This document shows positions 1 through 6,942 of a DNA stretch of 19,763 nucleotides, piece by piece. The stretch spans positions 1-19,763 of the forward strand of contig DASVDW010000009.1 in NCBI GenBank assembly GCA_036380925.1, written 5' to 3'. Position numbers and translations under genes: made by a program. The notes below the pieces were generated by a model. It searched no databases. It was not told where the DNA came from and was given only the letters and a program-made list of their open reading frames with translations. Positions within the stretch are counted from its first letter, which is position 1. Each line of letters begins with the position of its first letter. The stretch is from JAICLV01 sp036380925 (GTDB taxonomy: Bacteria; Actinomycetota; Actinomycetes; Acidothermales; Acidothermaceae).

Positions 1-19
1 GAGGTGTCGCCCGATTCCG

Positions 20-56
20 GTGACGTTTTCTCCCTGAATCCGGTAGGAAACGTCAC
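20..56. repeat. Inverted repeat upstream of the Trp membrane-protein gene
   Basis: GTGACGTTTTC (20-30) pairs with GGAAACGTCAC (46-56): eleven pairs including one G-T, around a 15-nt loop. No T-run follows, so a classical intrinsic terminator is not shown. It could be a terminator or attenuator after an upstream gene (trpE would be expected there) or an operator for a dimeric regulator. One frame stays open from base 1 to a TGA at 82-84 that overlaps the next ATG as ATGA, but its short peptide is not recognisable as a TrpE tail. The other two forward frames stop at 21-23 and 35-37. What lies upstream is therefore undecided. Confidence 0.4.
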
Positions 57-80
57 GAGAACAGGTCTGGACTCCACCGA

Positions 81-689
81 ATGAGCGAGGCCCCCCGGCC
101 GGGCGCCCGGCGCGAACTCGTCCTCGCCGTCGCCGGGTGCGCGGTCGCCGGCGCGGTCGTGCTCTTCGCGGCCGGTCGACGCTGGGTGCATTACGTGGTC
201 GTCGGGGGCGGTCAGGCTACCGGAGGACCGACCGGCCACGACGTGGCGGCTGGCACGAGCGCGCTTGGGCTGGTGTTGCTGGCCGCCGTGGTGGCGATGC
301 CGGCGACCCGCGGGTGGCTGCGCCGCGTCGTCGCTCTCGTGGTCGTCGCGGCTGGCGCGGGCACGATCGCACTCGCCGGCTACGTGTTGGCCGACCCGGC
401 AGCGGCCGCCGGCGGATCCGGGTACGTGGGCTTTTTCTCGTTGTCGCCCGACCCGACCGTCCGGTTGCGGGCGACCGGCTGGCCGTGGGTCGACGTGGTC
501 GCCGGCGCCGTCGCGCTGGCGGCGGGCGGGTTCGCGTTGCTGCGTTCTGGAAGCTGGCCGGCGATGGGCCGACGCTATGAGTCCGGTCGCCCGTCGGCGA
601 AGCCGTCGTCCGGGTCGTCGGACGGGTCGTCGTCCGACGCGTTGTCGATGTGGGACCGCCTCGACGAAGGCGACGATCCCACGCTCTAA
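81..689 (+). CDS. Trp biosynthesis-associated membrane protein (TIGR02234-like)
   Basis: This 202-residue protein has four predicted membrane segments (about 13-31, 58-75, 82-103 and 132-154) and a Ser/Gly-rich cytoplasmic tail. It ends in MWDRLDEGDDPTL; a tail close to W-D-x-L-D-x-G-x-D-P-T is the hallmark of the actinobacterial Trp-operon membrane protein family (Trp_oprn_chp), which usually lies between trpE and trpC. The biochemical role of the family is unknown; membrane location is inferred from the hydrophobic segments. Here the gene is separated from trpC by a two-component system. The ATG start directly precedes the first membrane segment, with no strong ribosome-binding site visible. 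Family assignment is fairly sure; function is not. Confidence 0.85.
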   Translation: MSEAPRPGARRELVLAVAGCAVAGAVVLFAAGRRWVHYVVVGGGQATGGPTGHDVAAGTSALGLVLLAAVVAMPATRGWLRRVVALVVVAAGAGTIALAGYVLADPAAAAGGSGYVGFFSLSPDPTVRLRATGWPWVDVVAGAVALAAGGFALLRSGSWPAMGRRYESGRPSAKPSSGSSDGSSSDALSMWDRLDEGDDPTL

Positions 690-708
690 GGGCCGCTTCC
701 CGATCGGC

Positions 709-738
709 CGAACATTCCTCGAACATTGCTCGAACAGA
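709..738 (+). promoter_or_regulatory. Three direct repeats at 11-nt spacing, candidate response-regulator site
   Basis: CGAACATT at 709-716, CGAACATT at 720-727 and CGAACAGA at 731-738 are separated by 3-nt spacers, giving an exact 11-nt period. OmpR/PhoB-family regulators bind tandem direct repeats about one helical turn apart (for example the 11-bp Pho box). The array begins 19 nt after the preceding stop codon and ends 60 nt before the start of an OmpR-family regulator gene, so autoregulation is the simplest inference. No convincing -35/-10 pair was found downstream. Confidence 0.5.
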
Positions 739-798
739 TCCGTCGCGGTCTGCGCCGACTCTCACGTTCGGCGACATGGAGTGAATCGAGGACGACGC

Positions 799-1491
799 AT
801 GGCTGCCGCAGCACCGGAGACCAAGGGACTCGTCCTGGTCGTCGAGGACGAGCGCGCGATCGCCGACCTGGAGCGGATGTACCTGACCCGCGAGGGCTTC
901 GGCGTGCACGTCGAAGCCGACGGCCGCGCCGGGCTCGCCGCGGCGCGCAACATGCACCCGGTGGCCATCGTGTTGGACGTCGGCATCCCCACCATCGACG
1001 GCGCCGAACTCTGCCGGATCCTGCGCGCCGACGGCGACTGGACGCCGATCCTGTTCGTCACCGCGCGCGACGACGAGGTCGACCGGGTGCTCGGTCTCGA
1101 GCTCGGCGCCGACGACTACCTGACCAAGCCGTTCAGCCCGCGCGAGCTGGTGGCCCGCGTCAAGACCGTGCTGCGGCGCAGCCAGGCGCGCGGCGCGGAC
1201 GAGCGGGTGTACGTCGTCGGCTCGGTCACGCTCGACCCGGCCCGGCGCCGGGTGACCGCGGCGGGCAAGGCGGTCGAGCTGACCGCCACCGAGTTCGATC
1301 TGCTGGCCTTCTTATGCCGCCGACCTGGGCGGGTGTCGCGCCGGGAGGAGCTGCTGTCGCAGGTCTGGGGCTACGCCGCCGCGGCCGGCACCCGCACGGT
1401 GGACGTCCACGTCGCGCAGATTCGCGGCAAGCTCGGCGACGCGAGCCCGATCCGCACCGTGCGCGGCGTCGGTTACACGGCAGATGCCTGA
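799..1491 (+). CDS. OmpR/PhoB-family response regulator
   Basis: This 230-residue protein is an N-terminal receiver domain (about 10-125) followed by a winged-helix DNA-binding domain (about 138-230). Receiver residues visible are the acidic pair E16/D17, phospho-acceptor D60 (in VLDVGIP), T88 and K110 (in TKPF). The C-terminal half carries the family pattern of T-E-F-D-L-L, a V-W-G-Y turn, the T-R-T-V-D-V-H recognition helix and the G-V-G-Y wing. ATG 799 is preferred over the much longer open frame because GAGGA (788-792) sits six bases upstream and the receiver domain begins just after it; GTG 781 is possible. The gene carries one TTA codon (1312-1314). The kinase gene follows after 5 nt, forming a two-gene unit. 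The signal and target genes cannot be read from sequence; likely autoregulated through the 709-738 repeats. Confidence 0.92.
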   Translation: MAAAAPETKGLVLVVEDERAIADLERMYLTREGFGVHVEADGRAGLAAARNMHPVAIVLDVGIPTIDGAELCRILRADGDWTPILFVTARDDEVDRVLGLELGADDYLTKPFSPRELVARVKTVLRRSQARGADERVYVVGSVTLDPARRRVTAAGKAVELTATEFDLLAFLCRRPGRVSRREELLSQVWGYAAAAGTRTVDVHVAQIRGKLGDASPIRTVRGVGYTADA

Positions 1492-1496
1492 CGCGG

Positions 1497-2957
1497 ATGC
1501 CTGAACAGATGCCCGCGACTTCCGTGTGGCGGGAGCCGGCCAGCCAGCGCCGTCGCAGCCTGGCGTCGCGGATCATCCTCGTCACCACGATCGCCGCGGC
1601 GCTCGCCGTGCTCGTGGCCGGCGTGTTGTCCGGTTTCTTGCTGCGGTACTCCGCCCAAGCCCAAGGCCGCCAGGTGCTGCGCGACGACGCCAGCTTGGCC
1701 GCCACCGCCACCGACCTGTCGGTTGAGCGCAACGGGCGGGCCCGGGTGCCCGAGGCGATCGTGCGGGTGCTGACCGCCGACCGCGTCGACGTCGTCCTCG
1801 TCGACCCGGGCGGCGCGATCACCGGCCCGGCAGGTCGGCCGTTGGCTGTCCATCCGCTCAGCGACAAGGACCTCGCCGCGCTGCGCGCCGGCGCCAGCGT
1901 CTCTGCGACGCGCAAAGTCAACGGCAGCAGGGCGTACGTCGAAGGGCGGCCGCTGTCGAACGGCGGCGCCGTCGTCCTGGCCCAAAAAGTGGCGGCCGCG
2001 CGGTCGAACGAGGGCGGCACCCGGTTGCGGCTCGTCTTCGGCCTCGGCGTCGGGTTGCTCGTCGCCGCCGGCGTCGGGGTGGTGCTCGCCCGGCGGTTGG
2101 CCCGCCCGCTGCAGCGCGCGGCGGCCGCGGCGCATCGGCTGTCGACCGGCGCTCGCGACGTCCGCGTTGAGCCCGCCGGGCCGGCCGAGGTCGCGGAGGT
2201 CGCCGAGGCCATCAACGGGTTGACCGCGGCGCTTTCCGTCAGCGAGGGTCGGCAGCGCGACTTCCTGCTGTCGGTGTCGCACGAGCTGCGCACCCCGCTG
2301 ACCGCGGTCAAGGGCTACGCCGAGGCGTTGGCGGACGACGTGGTGCCCGCGGAGGCGGTGGCGCCGACGGGACGGGTGCTGCTGGCCGAGTCGGCGCGTC
2401 TCGAGCGACTGGTCAGCGACCTGCTCGACCTGGCGCGGTTGGGCGCGCAGGACTTTCGCATCGACGCCACGGAGGTCGACCTCGCCGAGCTGACCCGTCA
2501 GGCGGCGACCGTGTGGGCCGACCGATGCGCCCGCGAGGGCGTCGGGTTCGCCGCCGAACTGCCGGCCGGGCCGGTGCTGGTGCGCACCGACCCGACCCGG
2601 GTTCGGCAGATCATCGACGGGCTCGCGGAGAACGCGTTGCGGGTGACGCCGAGCGGGCGGCCGATCGTCTTCGCGCTGCGCGCGGAAGGCGACGCGGGAG
2701 CGGTGCTTCAGGTCCGCGACGGCGGCCCCGGACTCACCGACGACGACTGCCAGGTGGCCTTCGACCGGGCCGTCTTGTACCAGCGCTATCGCGGCGTGCG
2801 CAGGGTTGGCACCGGCGTCGGGCTCGCGCTCGTCGCCGGCCTGGCCAGGCGGCTCGGAGGGCGCGCGGAGGCCGGTCGGGCGCCCGAAGGGGGCGCCTGC
2901 TTCTCGGTTTATTTGCCGGGGGGCCGGGGGCGGCCCGAATCGGGGCCGCTAACCTGA
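1497..2957 (+). CDS. Membrane sensor histidine kinase, partner of the 799-1491 regulator
   Basis: This 486-residue kinase has membrane segment 1 at about 25-49, an extracytoplasmic sensor region of about 130 residues, membrane segment 2 at about 178-198, a HAMP linker (about 199-250), a HisKA dimerisation domain with phospho-accepting H262 in SHELRTPLT, and an HATPase domain with N box N379, G1 box DGGPGL (408-413) and G2 box GTGVGLAL (438-445). All catalytic boxes look intact. The sensor region matches nothing I can name. ATG 1497 is five bases after the regulator stop, with ATG 1509 as an alternative; no clear ribosome-binding site is seen, so translational coupling to the regulator is likely. 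The upstream part of the open frame is a shadow of the regulator gene. Signal unknown. Confidence 0.92.
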   Translation: MPEQMPATSVWREPASQRRRSLASRIILVTTIAAALAVLVAGVLSGFLLRYSAQAQGRQVLRDDASLAATATDLSVERNGRARVPEAIVRVLTADRVDVVLVDPGGAITGPAGRPLAVHPLSDKDLAALRAGASVSATRKVNGSRAYVEGRPLSNGGAVVLAQKVAAARSNEGGTRLRLVFGLGVGLLVAAGVGVVLARRLARPLQRAAAAAHRLSTGARDVRVEPAGPAEVAEVAEAINGLTAALSVSEGRQRDFLLSVSHELRTPLTAVKGYAEALADDVVPAEAVAPTGRVLLAESARLERLVSDLLDLARLGAQDFRIDATEVDLAELTRQAATVWADRCAREGVGFAAELPAGPVLVRTDPTRVRQIIDGLAENALRVTPSGRPIVFALRAEGDAGAVLQVRDGGPGLTDDDCQVAFDRAVLYQRYRGVRRVGTGVGLALVAGLARRLGGRAEAGRAPEGGACFSVYLPGGRGRPESGPLT

Positions 2958-2975
2958 GCGGACCTGGGTTGCCGC

Positions 2976-2998
2976 AGCGCCGCGGCGATTCCGGCGCT
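2976..2998 (+). terminator. Hairpin after the kinase gene, possible terminator
   Basis: AGCGCCG (2976-2982) and CGGCGCT (2992-2998) form a perfect 7-bp stem with a 9-nt loop, 18 nt after the kinase stop codon. There is no T-run. It could end or weaken the two-component transcript before trpC, within the 154-nt gap between the kinase stop and trpC. I see no tandem Trp codons in this gap that would suggest a leader-peptide attenuator. Confidence 0.35.
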
Positions 2999-3111
2999 CA
3001 AACGGGTGTGTGAGGGACGCGAACGAGCCGATGAAGTGACACGACCTGCCGATGACCGACCTACATGACCGCGCGACCGTCAGTAGCCGCGAACACCTTG
3101 GGGACCGATAC

Positions 3112-3921
3112 GTGAGCGTGCTCGACGAGATCATGGTCGGCGTCCGCGCCGACGTCGAGTCGCGTCAGCGCGCGGTGTCGCTGGACGATCTGAAGGCCCG
3201 GGCCGCGAAGCGCGTCGGGACGATCGACGGTGTCGCCGCGTTGCGGCGCGACGCGGTCACCGTCATCGCGGAGGTGAAGCGGTCGAGTCCGTCGCGAGGC
3301 GACCTCGCGCCGATCGTGGATCCGGCCGGGCTGGCCCGAGCCTACGAGCAGGGCGGCGCCGCGGCGGTGAGCGTCCTCACCGAGCGCCGTCGGTTCAACG
3401 GGTCGCTCGATGACCTCGAGACGGTGCGCAAGGCCGTCGAAATTCCCTTGCTGCGCAAGGACTTCATCTACAGCTCCTACCAGCTTTGGGAAGCGCTGGC
3501 GTACGGCGCCGACCTCGTGCTGCTCATCGTGGCCGCGCTCGACCAAAGCGCGCTGGTGTCGCTGGTCGAGCGCGCGCAGTCCCTTGGGCTCACACCGCTC
3601 GTCGAAGTGCACGACGAGCGCGAGGTCGACCGCGCGGTCGACGCCGGCGCCCAGGTCATCGGCGTCAACGCCCGCGACTTGCGCACGCTGGAGGTCGACC
3701 GCACGGTGTTCGCCCGGCTCGCGCCGCGCATCCCGCCGGGAATCGTGAAGGTCGCGGAATCGGGCGTGCGCGGGCCGCACGACTTGTTCGCGTACGCGTC
3801 CGCGGGCGCCGACGCGGTGCTGGTGGGCGAGGGCCTGGTCACCGACAAGGACCCGCGCCAAGCGGTCGCCGACCTGGTCACGGCAGGGGCGCACCCGGCG
3901 CTGCGGCACGGCCAGCGGTGA
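3112..3921 (+). CDS. trpC: Indole-3-glycerol-phosphate synthase
   Basis: TrpC closes the indole ring, converting 1-(2-carboxyphenylamino)-1-deoxyribulose 5-phosphate to indole-3-glycerol phosphate, the substrate of TrpA; cytoplasmic. The 269-residue TIM barrel shows the catalytic set of the family: E54 and K56 in IAEVKRSSPS, K116 in LRKDF, E165 in LVEVH, N186 in GVNARDL and a late VAESGVRG phosphate-binding strand. GTG 3112 is chosen because it gives the normal family length and N-terminus (MSVLDEI), with GGGGA seven bases upstream; ATG 3052 would add 20 residues not expected in the family. The stop overlaps the trpB start as GTGA, so no trpM-like small gene lies between trpC and trpB. Confidence 0.96.
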   Translation: MSVLDEIMVGVRADVESRQRAVSLDDLKARAAKRVGTIDGVAALRRDAVTVIAEVKRSSPSRGDLAPIVDPAGLARAYEQGGAAAVSVLTERRRFNGSLDDLETVRKAVEIPLLRKDFIYSSYQLWEALAYGADLVLLIVAALDQSALVSLVERAQSLGLTPLVEVHDEREVDRAVDAGAQVIGVNARDLRTLEVDRTVFARLAPRIPPGIVKVAESGVRGPHDLFAYASAGADAVLVGEGLVTDKDPRQAVADLVTAGAHPALRHGQR

Positions 3922-5108
3922 GCCAGCTGCCCGACGCCGCCGGCCACTTCGGCCCGTTCGGCGGCCGGTTCGTGCCGGAGGCGTTGGTCGCGGCGCTCGA
4001 CGAACTCGCCGCGGCCCATCGAGAGGCGCTCGCCGACCCGGTGTTCACCGGGGAGCTCACCAGGTTGCTCACCACGTACGCCGGCCGGCCCACGCCGGTG
4101 ACCGAGGCGCGCCGATTCTCCGAGCACGCGGGCGGCGCCCGCGTCCTGCTAAAGCGCGAGGACCTCACGCACACCGGCTCACACAAGATCAACAACGTGC
4201 TCGGCCAGGCGCTGCTCACGGTGCGCATGGGCAAGAAGCGGGTGATCGCCGAGACCGGCGCCGGCCAGCACGGGGTGGCCACCGCCACCGCCGCCGCGCT
4301 GTTCGGCCTCGATTGCACGATCTACATGGGCGAAGAGGACACCAGGCGGCAGGCGCTCAACGTCGCGCGGATGAAGCTGCTGGGCGCCGACGTGGTGCCG
4401 GTCACCGCCGGCAGCCGCACGCTGAAGGACGCGATCAACGAGGCGTTCCGCGACTGGGTCACCACCGTCGAGCACACGCACTACCTGTTCGGCACGGTCG
4501 CCGGCCCGCACCCCTTCCCGGCCCTGGTGCGCGACTTCCAAAAGGTCGTCGGCGAGGAGGCTCGGGCGCAGGTGCTGGAGTTGACCGGGCGGTTGCCCGA
4601 CGCGGTCACCGCCTGCGTCGGCGGCGGTTCGAACGCCATGGGCATCTTCACCGCGTTCCTGCCCGATTCCGCGGTGCGGATGTATGGGTTCGAGGCGGGC
4701 GGTGACGGCGTGGCCACCGGTCGGCACGCGGCGACCATCACCGGCGGCGCCCGCGGCGTGCTGCACGGCGCCCGCACCTACGTCTTGCAGGACGCCGACG
4801 GCCAGACGATCGAGTCGCACTCGATCTCGGCTGGCTTGGACTACCCGGGGGTCGGGCCCGAGCACGCCTGGCTGGCGGAAACTGGGCGGGTCACCTACCA
4901 ACCGGTCACCGACGCCGAGGCGATGGACGCGTTCCGCCTGCTGTCGCGCACCGAGGGCATCATCCCGGCCATCGAGAGCGCGCACGCGCTGGCCGGCACG
5001 TTGCACGTCGGCCGCCAACTCGGGCCGGACGCCACCGTCCTGGTCAGCTTGTCCGGTCGCGGCGACAAGGACGTCGACACCGCCGCCCGCTGGTTCGGCC
5101 TCACATGA
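3918..5108 (+). CDS. trpB: Tryptophan synthase beta chain
   Basis: TrpB condenses indole with L-serine to give L-tryptophan, using pyridoxal phosphate, in an alpha2beta2 complex with TrpA. The 396-residue protein has the PLP lysine K90 in HTGSHKINN, the catalytic glutamate E112 in AETGAGQHG, the PLP phosphate loop GGGSN (235-239) and the conserved C-terminal SGRGDKDV segment. GTG 3918 overlaps the trpC stop by four bases and begins just before the family's HFGPFGGRFVPEAL segment; the earlier open frame is a shadow of trpC. Its stop overlaps the trpA start as ATGA, consistent with coupled translation of the two interacting subunits. No key residue is missing. Confidence 0.97.
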   Translation: MSQLPDAAGHFGPFGGRFVPEALVAALDELAAAHREALADPVFTGELTRLLTTYAGRPTPVTEARRFSEHAGGARVLLKREDLTHTGSHKINNVLGQALLTVRMGKKRVIAETGAGQHGVATATAAALFGLDCTIYMGEEDTRRQALNVARMKLLGADVVPVTAGSRTLKDAINEAFRDWVTTVEHTHYLFGTVAGPHPFPALVRDFQKVVGEEARAQVLELTGRLPDAVTACVGGGSNAMGIFTAFLPDSAVRMYGFEAGGDGVATGRHAATITGGARGVLHGARTYVLQDADGQTIESHSISAGLDYPGVGPEHAWLAETGRVTYQPVTDAEAMDAFRLLSRTEGIIPAIESAHALAGTLHVGRQLGPDATVLVSLSGRGDKDVDTAARWFGLT

Positions 5109-5923
5109 CAGCGGTCAGTGACACGTTCGCCCGCTGCAAAGCCGAGGGTCGGGCCGCGCTCGTCGGCTACCTGCCCGCCTGCTTCCCGACGCCCGAGCGT
5201 GGCGTGAAGGCGCTGCGCGCGCTGGTCGAGGGCGGCGCCGACGGCGGCGTCGACATGGTCGAGGTCGGGCTGCCGTACAGCGACCCGGTGCTCGAAGGAC
5301 CGACGATCGCGCAGTCGCACGACATCGCGTTACGGGCCGGTTCGACCACCGCGCACGTGCTGCGCACGGTGGAGGCGGTGGTCGCCAGCGGCGTCCCGGC
5401 CGTCGTCATGACCTACTGGAACCCGGTCGAGCGCTACGGCGTCGAACGGTTCGCCGCCGATCTCGCGTCGGCGGGCGGCAGCGGCTTGATCACGCCGGAT
5501 CTGCTGCCCGACGAGGCGGAGCCGTGGCTGGCGGCTAGCGACGCGCACGGCCTCGATCGGATCTTCCTGGTCGCCCCCAGCTCGACCGACGAACGGATCG
5601 CCCTCACCACCAGGTTCTGCCGCGGGTTCGTGTACGCGGCGTCCGTCATGGGTGTCACCGGCGTCCGCAGCCAAACGAGCGCGCTCGCGCCGACGCTGGT
5701 CGCTCGCACCCGGGCGCACACCGACCTTCCGATCGGCGTCGGACTGGGCGTGAGCAACGGCGACCAGGCCGCCGAAGTCGCCGGATACGCCGACGCGGTC
5801 ATCGTCGGTTCCGCCTTCGTGCGCCGGGTGCTCGACGCGCGCGGCGTCGACGACGAGGCGGTCGGCGTTCGCGCGCTGGCGGCCGAGCTCGCCACCGCCG
5901 TGCGGCGTCGTCCGGCGAGCTGA
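5105..5923 (+). CDS. trpA: Tryptophan synthase alpha chain, with Glu at the usual Asp60 site
   Basis: TrpA cleaves indole-3-glycerol phosphate to indole and glyceraldehyde 3-phosphate and channels indole to TrpB. The 272-residue TIM barrel has the general-acid/base glutamate E53 (enteric Glu49) in VEVGLPYSDP, the GVTG loop after VYAASVM and the GLGVS phosphate-binding segment. Unusually, the position aligned with the second catalytic residue, enteric Asp60, is glutamate: the motif reads SDPVLEGPTI with E64, where enteric and mycobacterial enzymes have D. The rest of the protein looks intact and resembles mycobacterial TrpA. The ATG overlaps the trpB stop by four bases. One TTA codon lies at 5330-5332. 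Last trp gene of the cluster. Confidence 0.96.
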   Translation: MTAVSDTFARCKAEGRAALVGYLPACFPTPERGVKALRALVEGGADGGVDMVEVGLPYSDPVLEGPTIAQSHDIALRAGSTTAHVLRTVEAVVASGVPAVVMTYWNPVERYGVERFAADLASAGGSGLITPDLLPDEAEPWLAASDAHGLDRIFLVAPSSTDERIALTTRFCRGFVYAASVMGVTGVRSQTSALAPTLVARTRAHTDLPIGVGLGVSNGDQAAEVAGYADAVIVGSAFVRRVLDARGVDDEAVGVRALAAELATAVRRRPAS

Positions 5924-5964
5924 GCAGTGCAAAACCAGGACGGCGCGGTACCGTCGAAGGCGCG

Positions 5965-6942
5965 ATGACTCCAAGCCTGCACGCCTACATCCCCAGCCCG
6001 AGCCAAGGTGTCTGGCATCTCGGTCCGATCCCGCTGCGGGCGTACGCCTTCTTCATCATCGTCGGCGTCTTCGTGGCGATCGCGATGGCCGACCGCCGCT
6101 GGCGCGAGCGCGGCGGGCGGTCTTCGACAGTGAGCCAGATCGCCACCTGGGCGGTGCCGTTCGGCCTTGTCGGCGGCCGGCTCTACCACGTCATCACCGA
6201 CCCGGAGCTGTACTTCAAGCACGGCAACGACTGGGTGCACGTGTTCTACGTGTGGAACGGCGGCCTGGGCATCTGGGGAGCCATCGCCCTTGGCGCCCTC
6301 GGCGCGTACATCGGCTGCCGACGCGCCGGAGCGGTGTTTCCGGCGTTCGCCGACGCCGCCGCGCCGGGGATCGTGCTGGCGCAAGGCATCGGCCGCCTCG
6401 GGAACTACTTCAACCAGGAGTTGTTCGGCAAGCCCACCACGATGCCGTGGGGGTTGCGCATCGACGCCGACCACGCGGCCAACGCCAACCTGCCGGCCGG
6501 CGTCTATCAACCGACGTTCCTGTACGAGCTGTTGTGGGACGTCAGCACGGCGGTGCTCGTCATCTGGGCCGACCGCCGGTTCAAGATGGGCCACGGCCGC
6601 GCGTTCCTGCTGTACGTCATGACCTACGTCGTCGGCCGCAGCTGGATCGAGTACCTGCGGGTGGATCACGCCAACCACATCCTCGGCCTGCGCCTGAACG
6701 ACTGGACGTCGATCCTCGTCTTCACGTTCGCCCTCGTCGCGTTCCTCGTGTCGGCCAAGCGGGCGCCGGGCCGCGAGATGGTCGTCGAGCTCAACCCAGC
6801 GCAGCCGGACGACGGGGGGTCGGCGCCGGTGGACGGCGGGTCGCAGGAGCCCGGCCGGGCCGGGTCGGACGACCAGTCGGTCACGCTGCCGGGCGAGCGC
6901 GCTCCGGGCGAGCGCGCGCCGAGCGGGGAAGCGGCCCCGTGA
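5965..6942 (+). CDS. lgt: Phosphatidylglycerol:prolipoprotein diacylglyceryl transferase
   Basis: Lgt is a membrane enzyme that transfers diacylglycerol from phosphatidylglycerol to the lipobox cysteine of prelipoproteins, the first step of lipoprotein maturation. The 325-residue protein has about seven hydrophobic segments, the Lgt signature GRLGNYFNQE (143-152), a YHVITD segment, QPTFLYE and the conserved GRSWIEYLR (224-232). Residues from about 268 form a hydrophilic Pro/Gly/Ser-rich tail, a common actinobacterial extension. ATG 5965 has GAAGG four bases upstream; TACCGT (5949-5954) could be a -10 giving a very short leader. It lies 41 nt after trpA, a placement shared with mycobacteria. 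The binding lipoprotein at 16489 is a natural substrate. Confidence 0.96.
   Translation: MTPSLHAYIPSPSQGVWHLGPIPLRAYAFFIIVGVFVAIAMADRRWRERGGRSSTVSQIATWAVPFGLVGGRLYHVITDPELYFKHGNDWVHVFYVWNGGLGIWGAIALGALGAYIGCRRAGAVFPAFADAAAPGIVLAQGIGRLGNYFNQELFGKPTTMPWGLRIDADHAANANLPAGVYQPTFLYELLWDVSTAVLVIWADRRFKMGHGRAFLLYVMTYVVGRSWIEYLRVDHANHILGLRLNDWTSILVFTFALVAFLVSAKRAPGREMVVELNPAQPDDGGSAPVDGGSQEPGRAGSDDQSVTLPGERAPGERAPSGEAAP
6889..6918 (+). repeat. Tandem 15-nt duplication in the lgt tail
   Basis: Two adjacent 15-nt units (6889-6903 and 6904-6918) differ only at the last base and encode PGERA twice in the hydrophilic C-terminal tail of Lgt. It keeps the frame and probably arose by slippage in low-complexity GC-rich DNA. 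No function is implied. Confidence 0.7.

Noticed and set aside
265..798. N-terminal extension of the response-regulator frame
   Set aside because: The extra 178 codons overlap the membrane-protein gene in another frame, have skewed composition and no domain; ATG 799 has a good ribosome-binding site and starts the receiver domain.
2921..2936. GGGCCG/CGGCCC hairpin near the end of the kinase gene
   Set aside because: It lies inside the coding sequence of a Gly/Arg/Pro-rich tail and is expected by chance in such GC-rich codons.
2958..3111. Trp leader-peptide attenuator or T-box before trpC
   Set aside because: No short frame with tandem Trp codons and no T-box-like features were found; only one 7-bp hairpin and scattered single TGG triplets.
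5434..6678. A 414-codon minus-strand open frame across trpA and lgt
   Set aside because: It lies opposite two well-supported genes with intact motifs and gives a low-complexity product; a GC-bias artefact.
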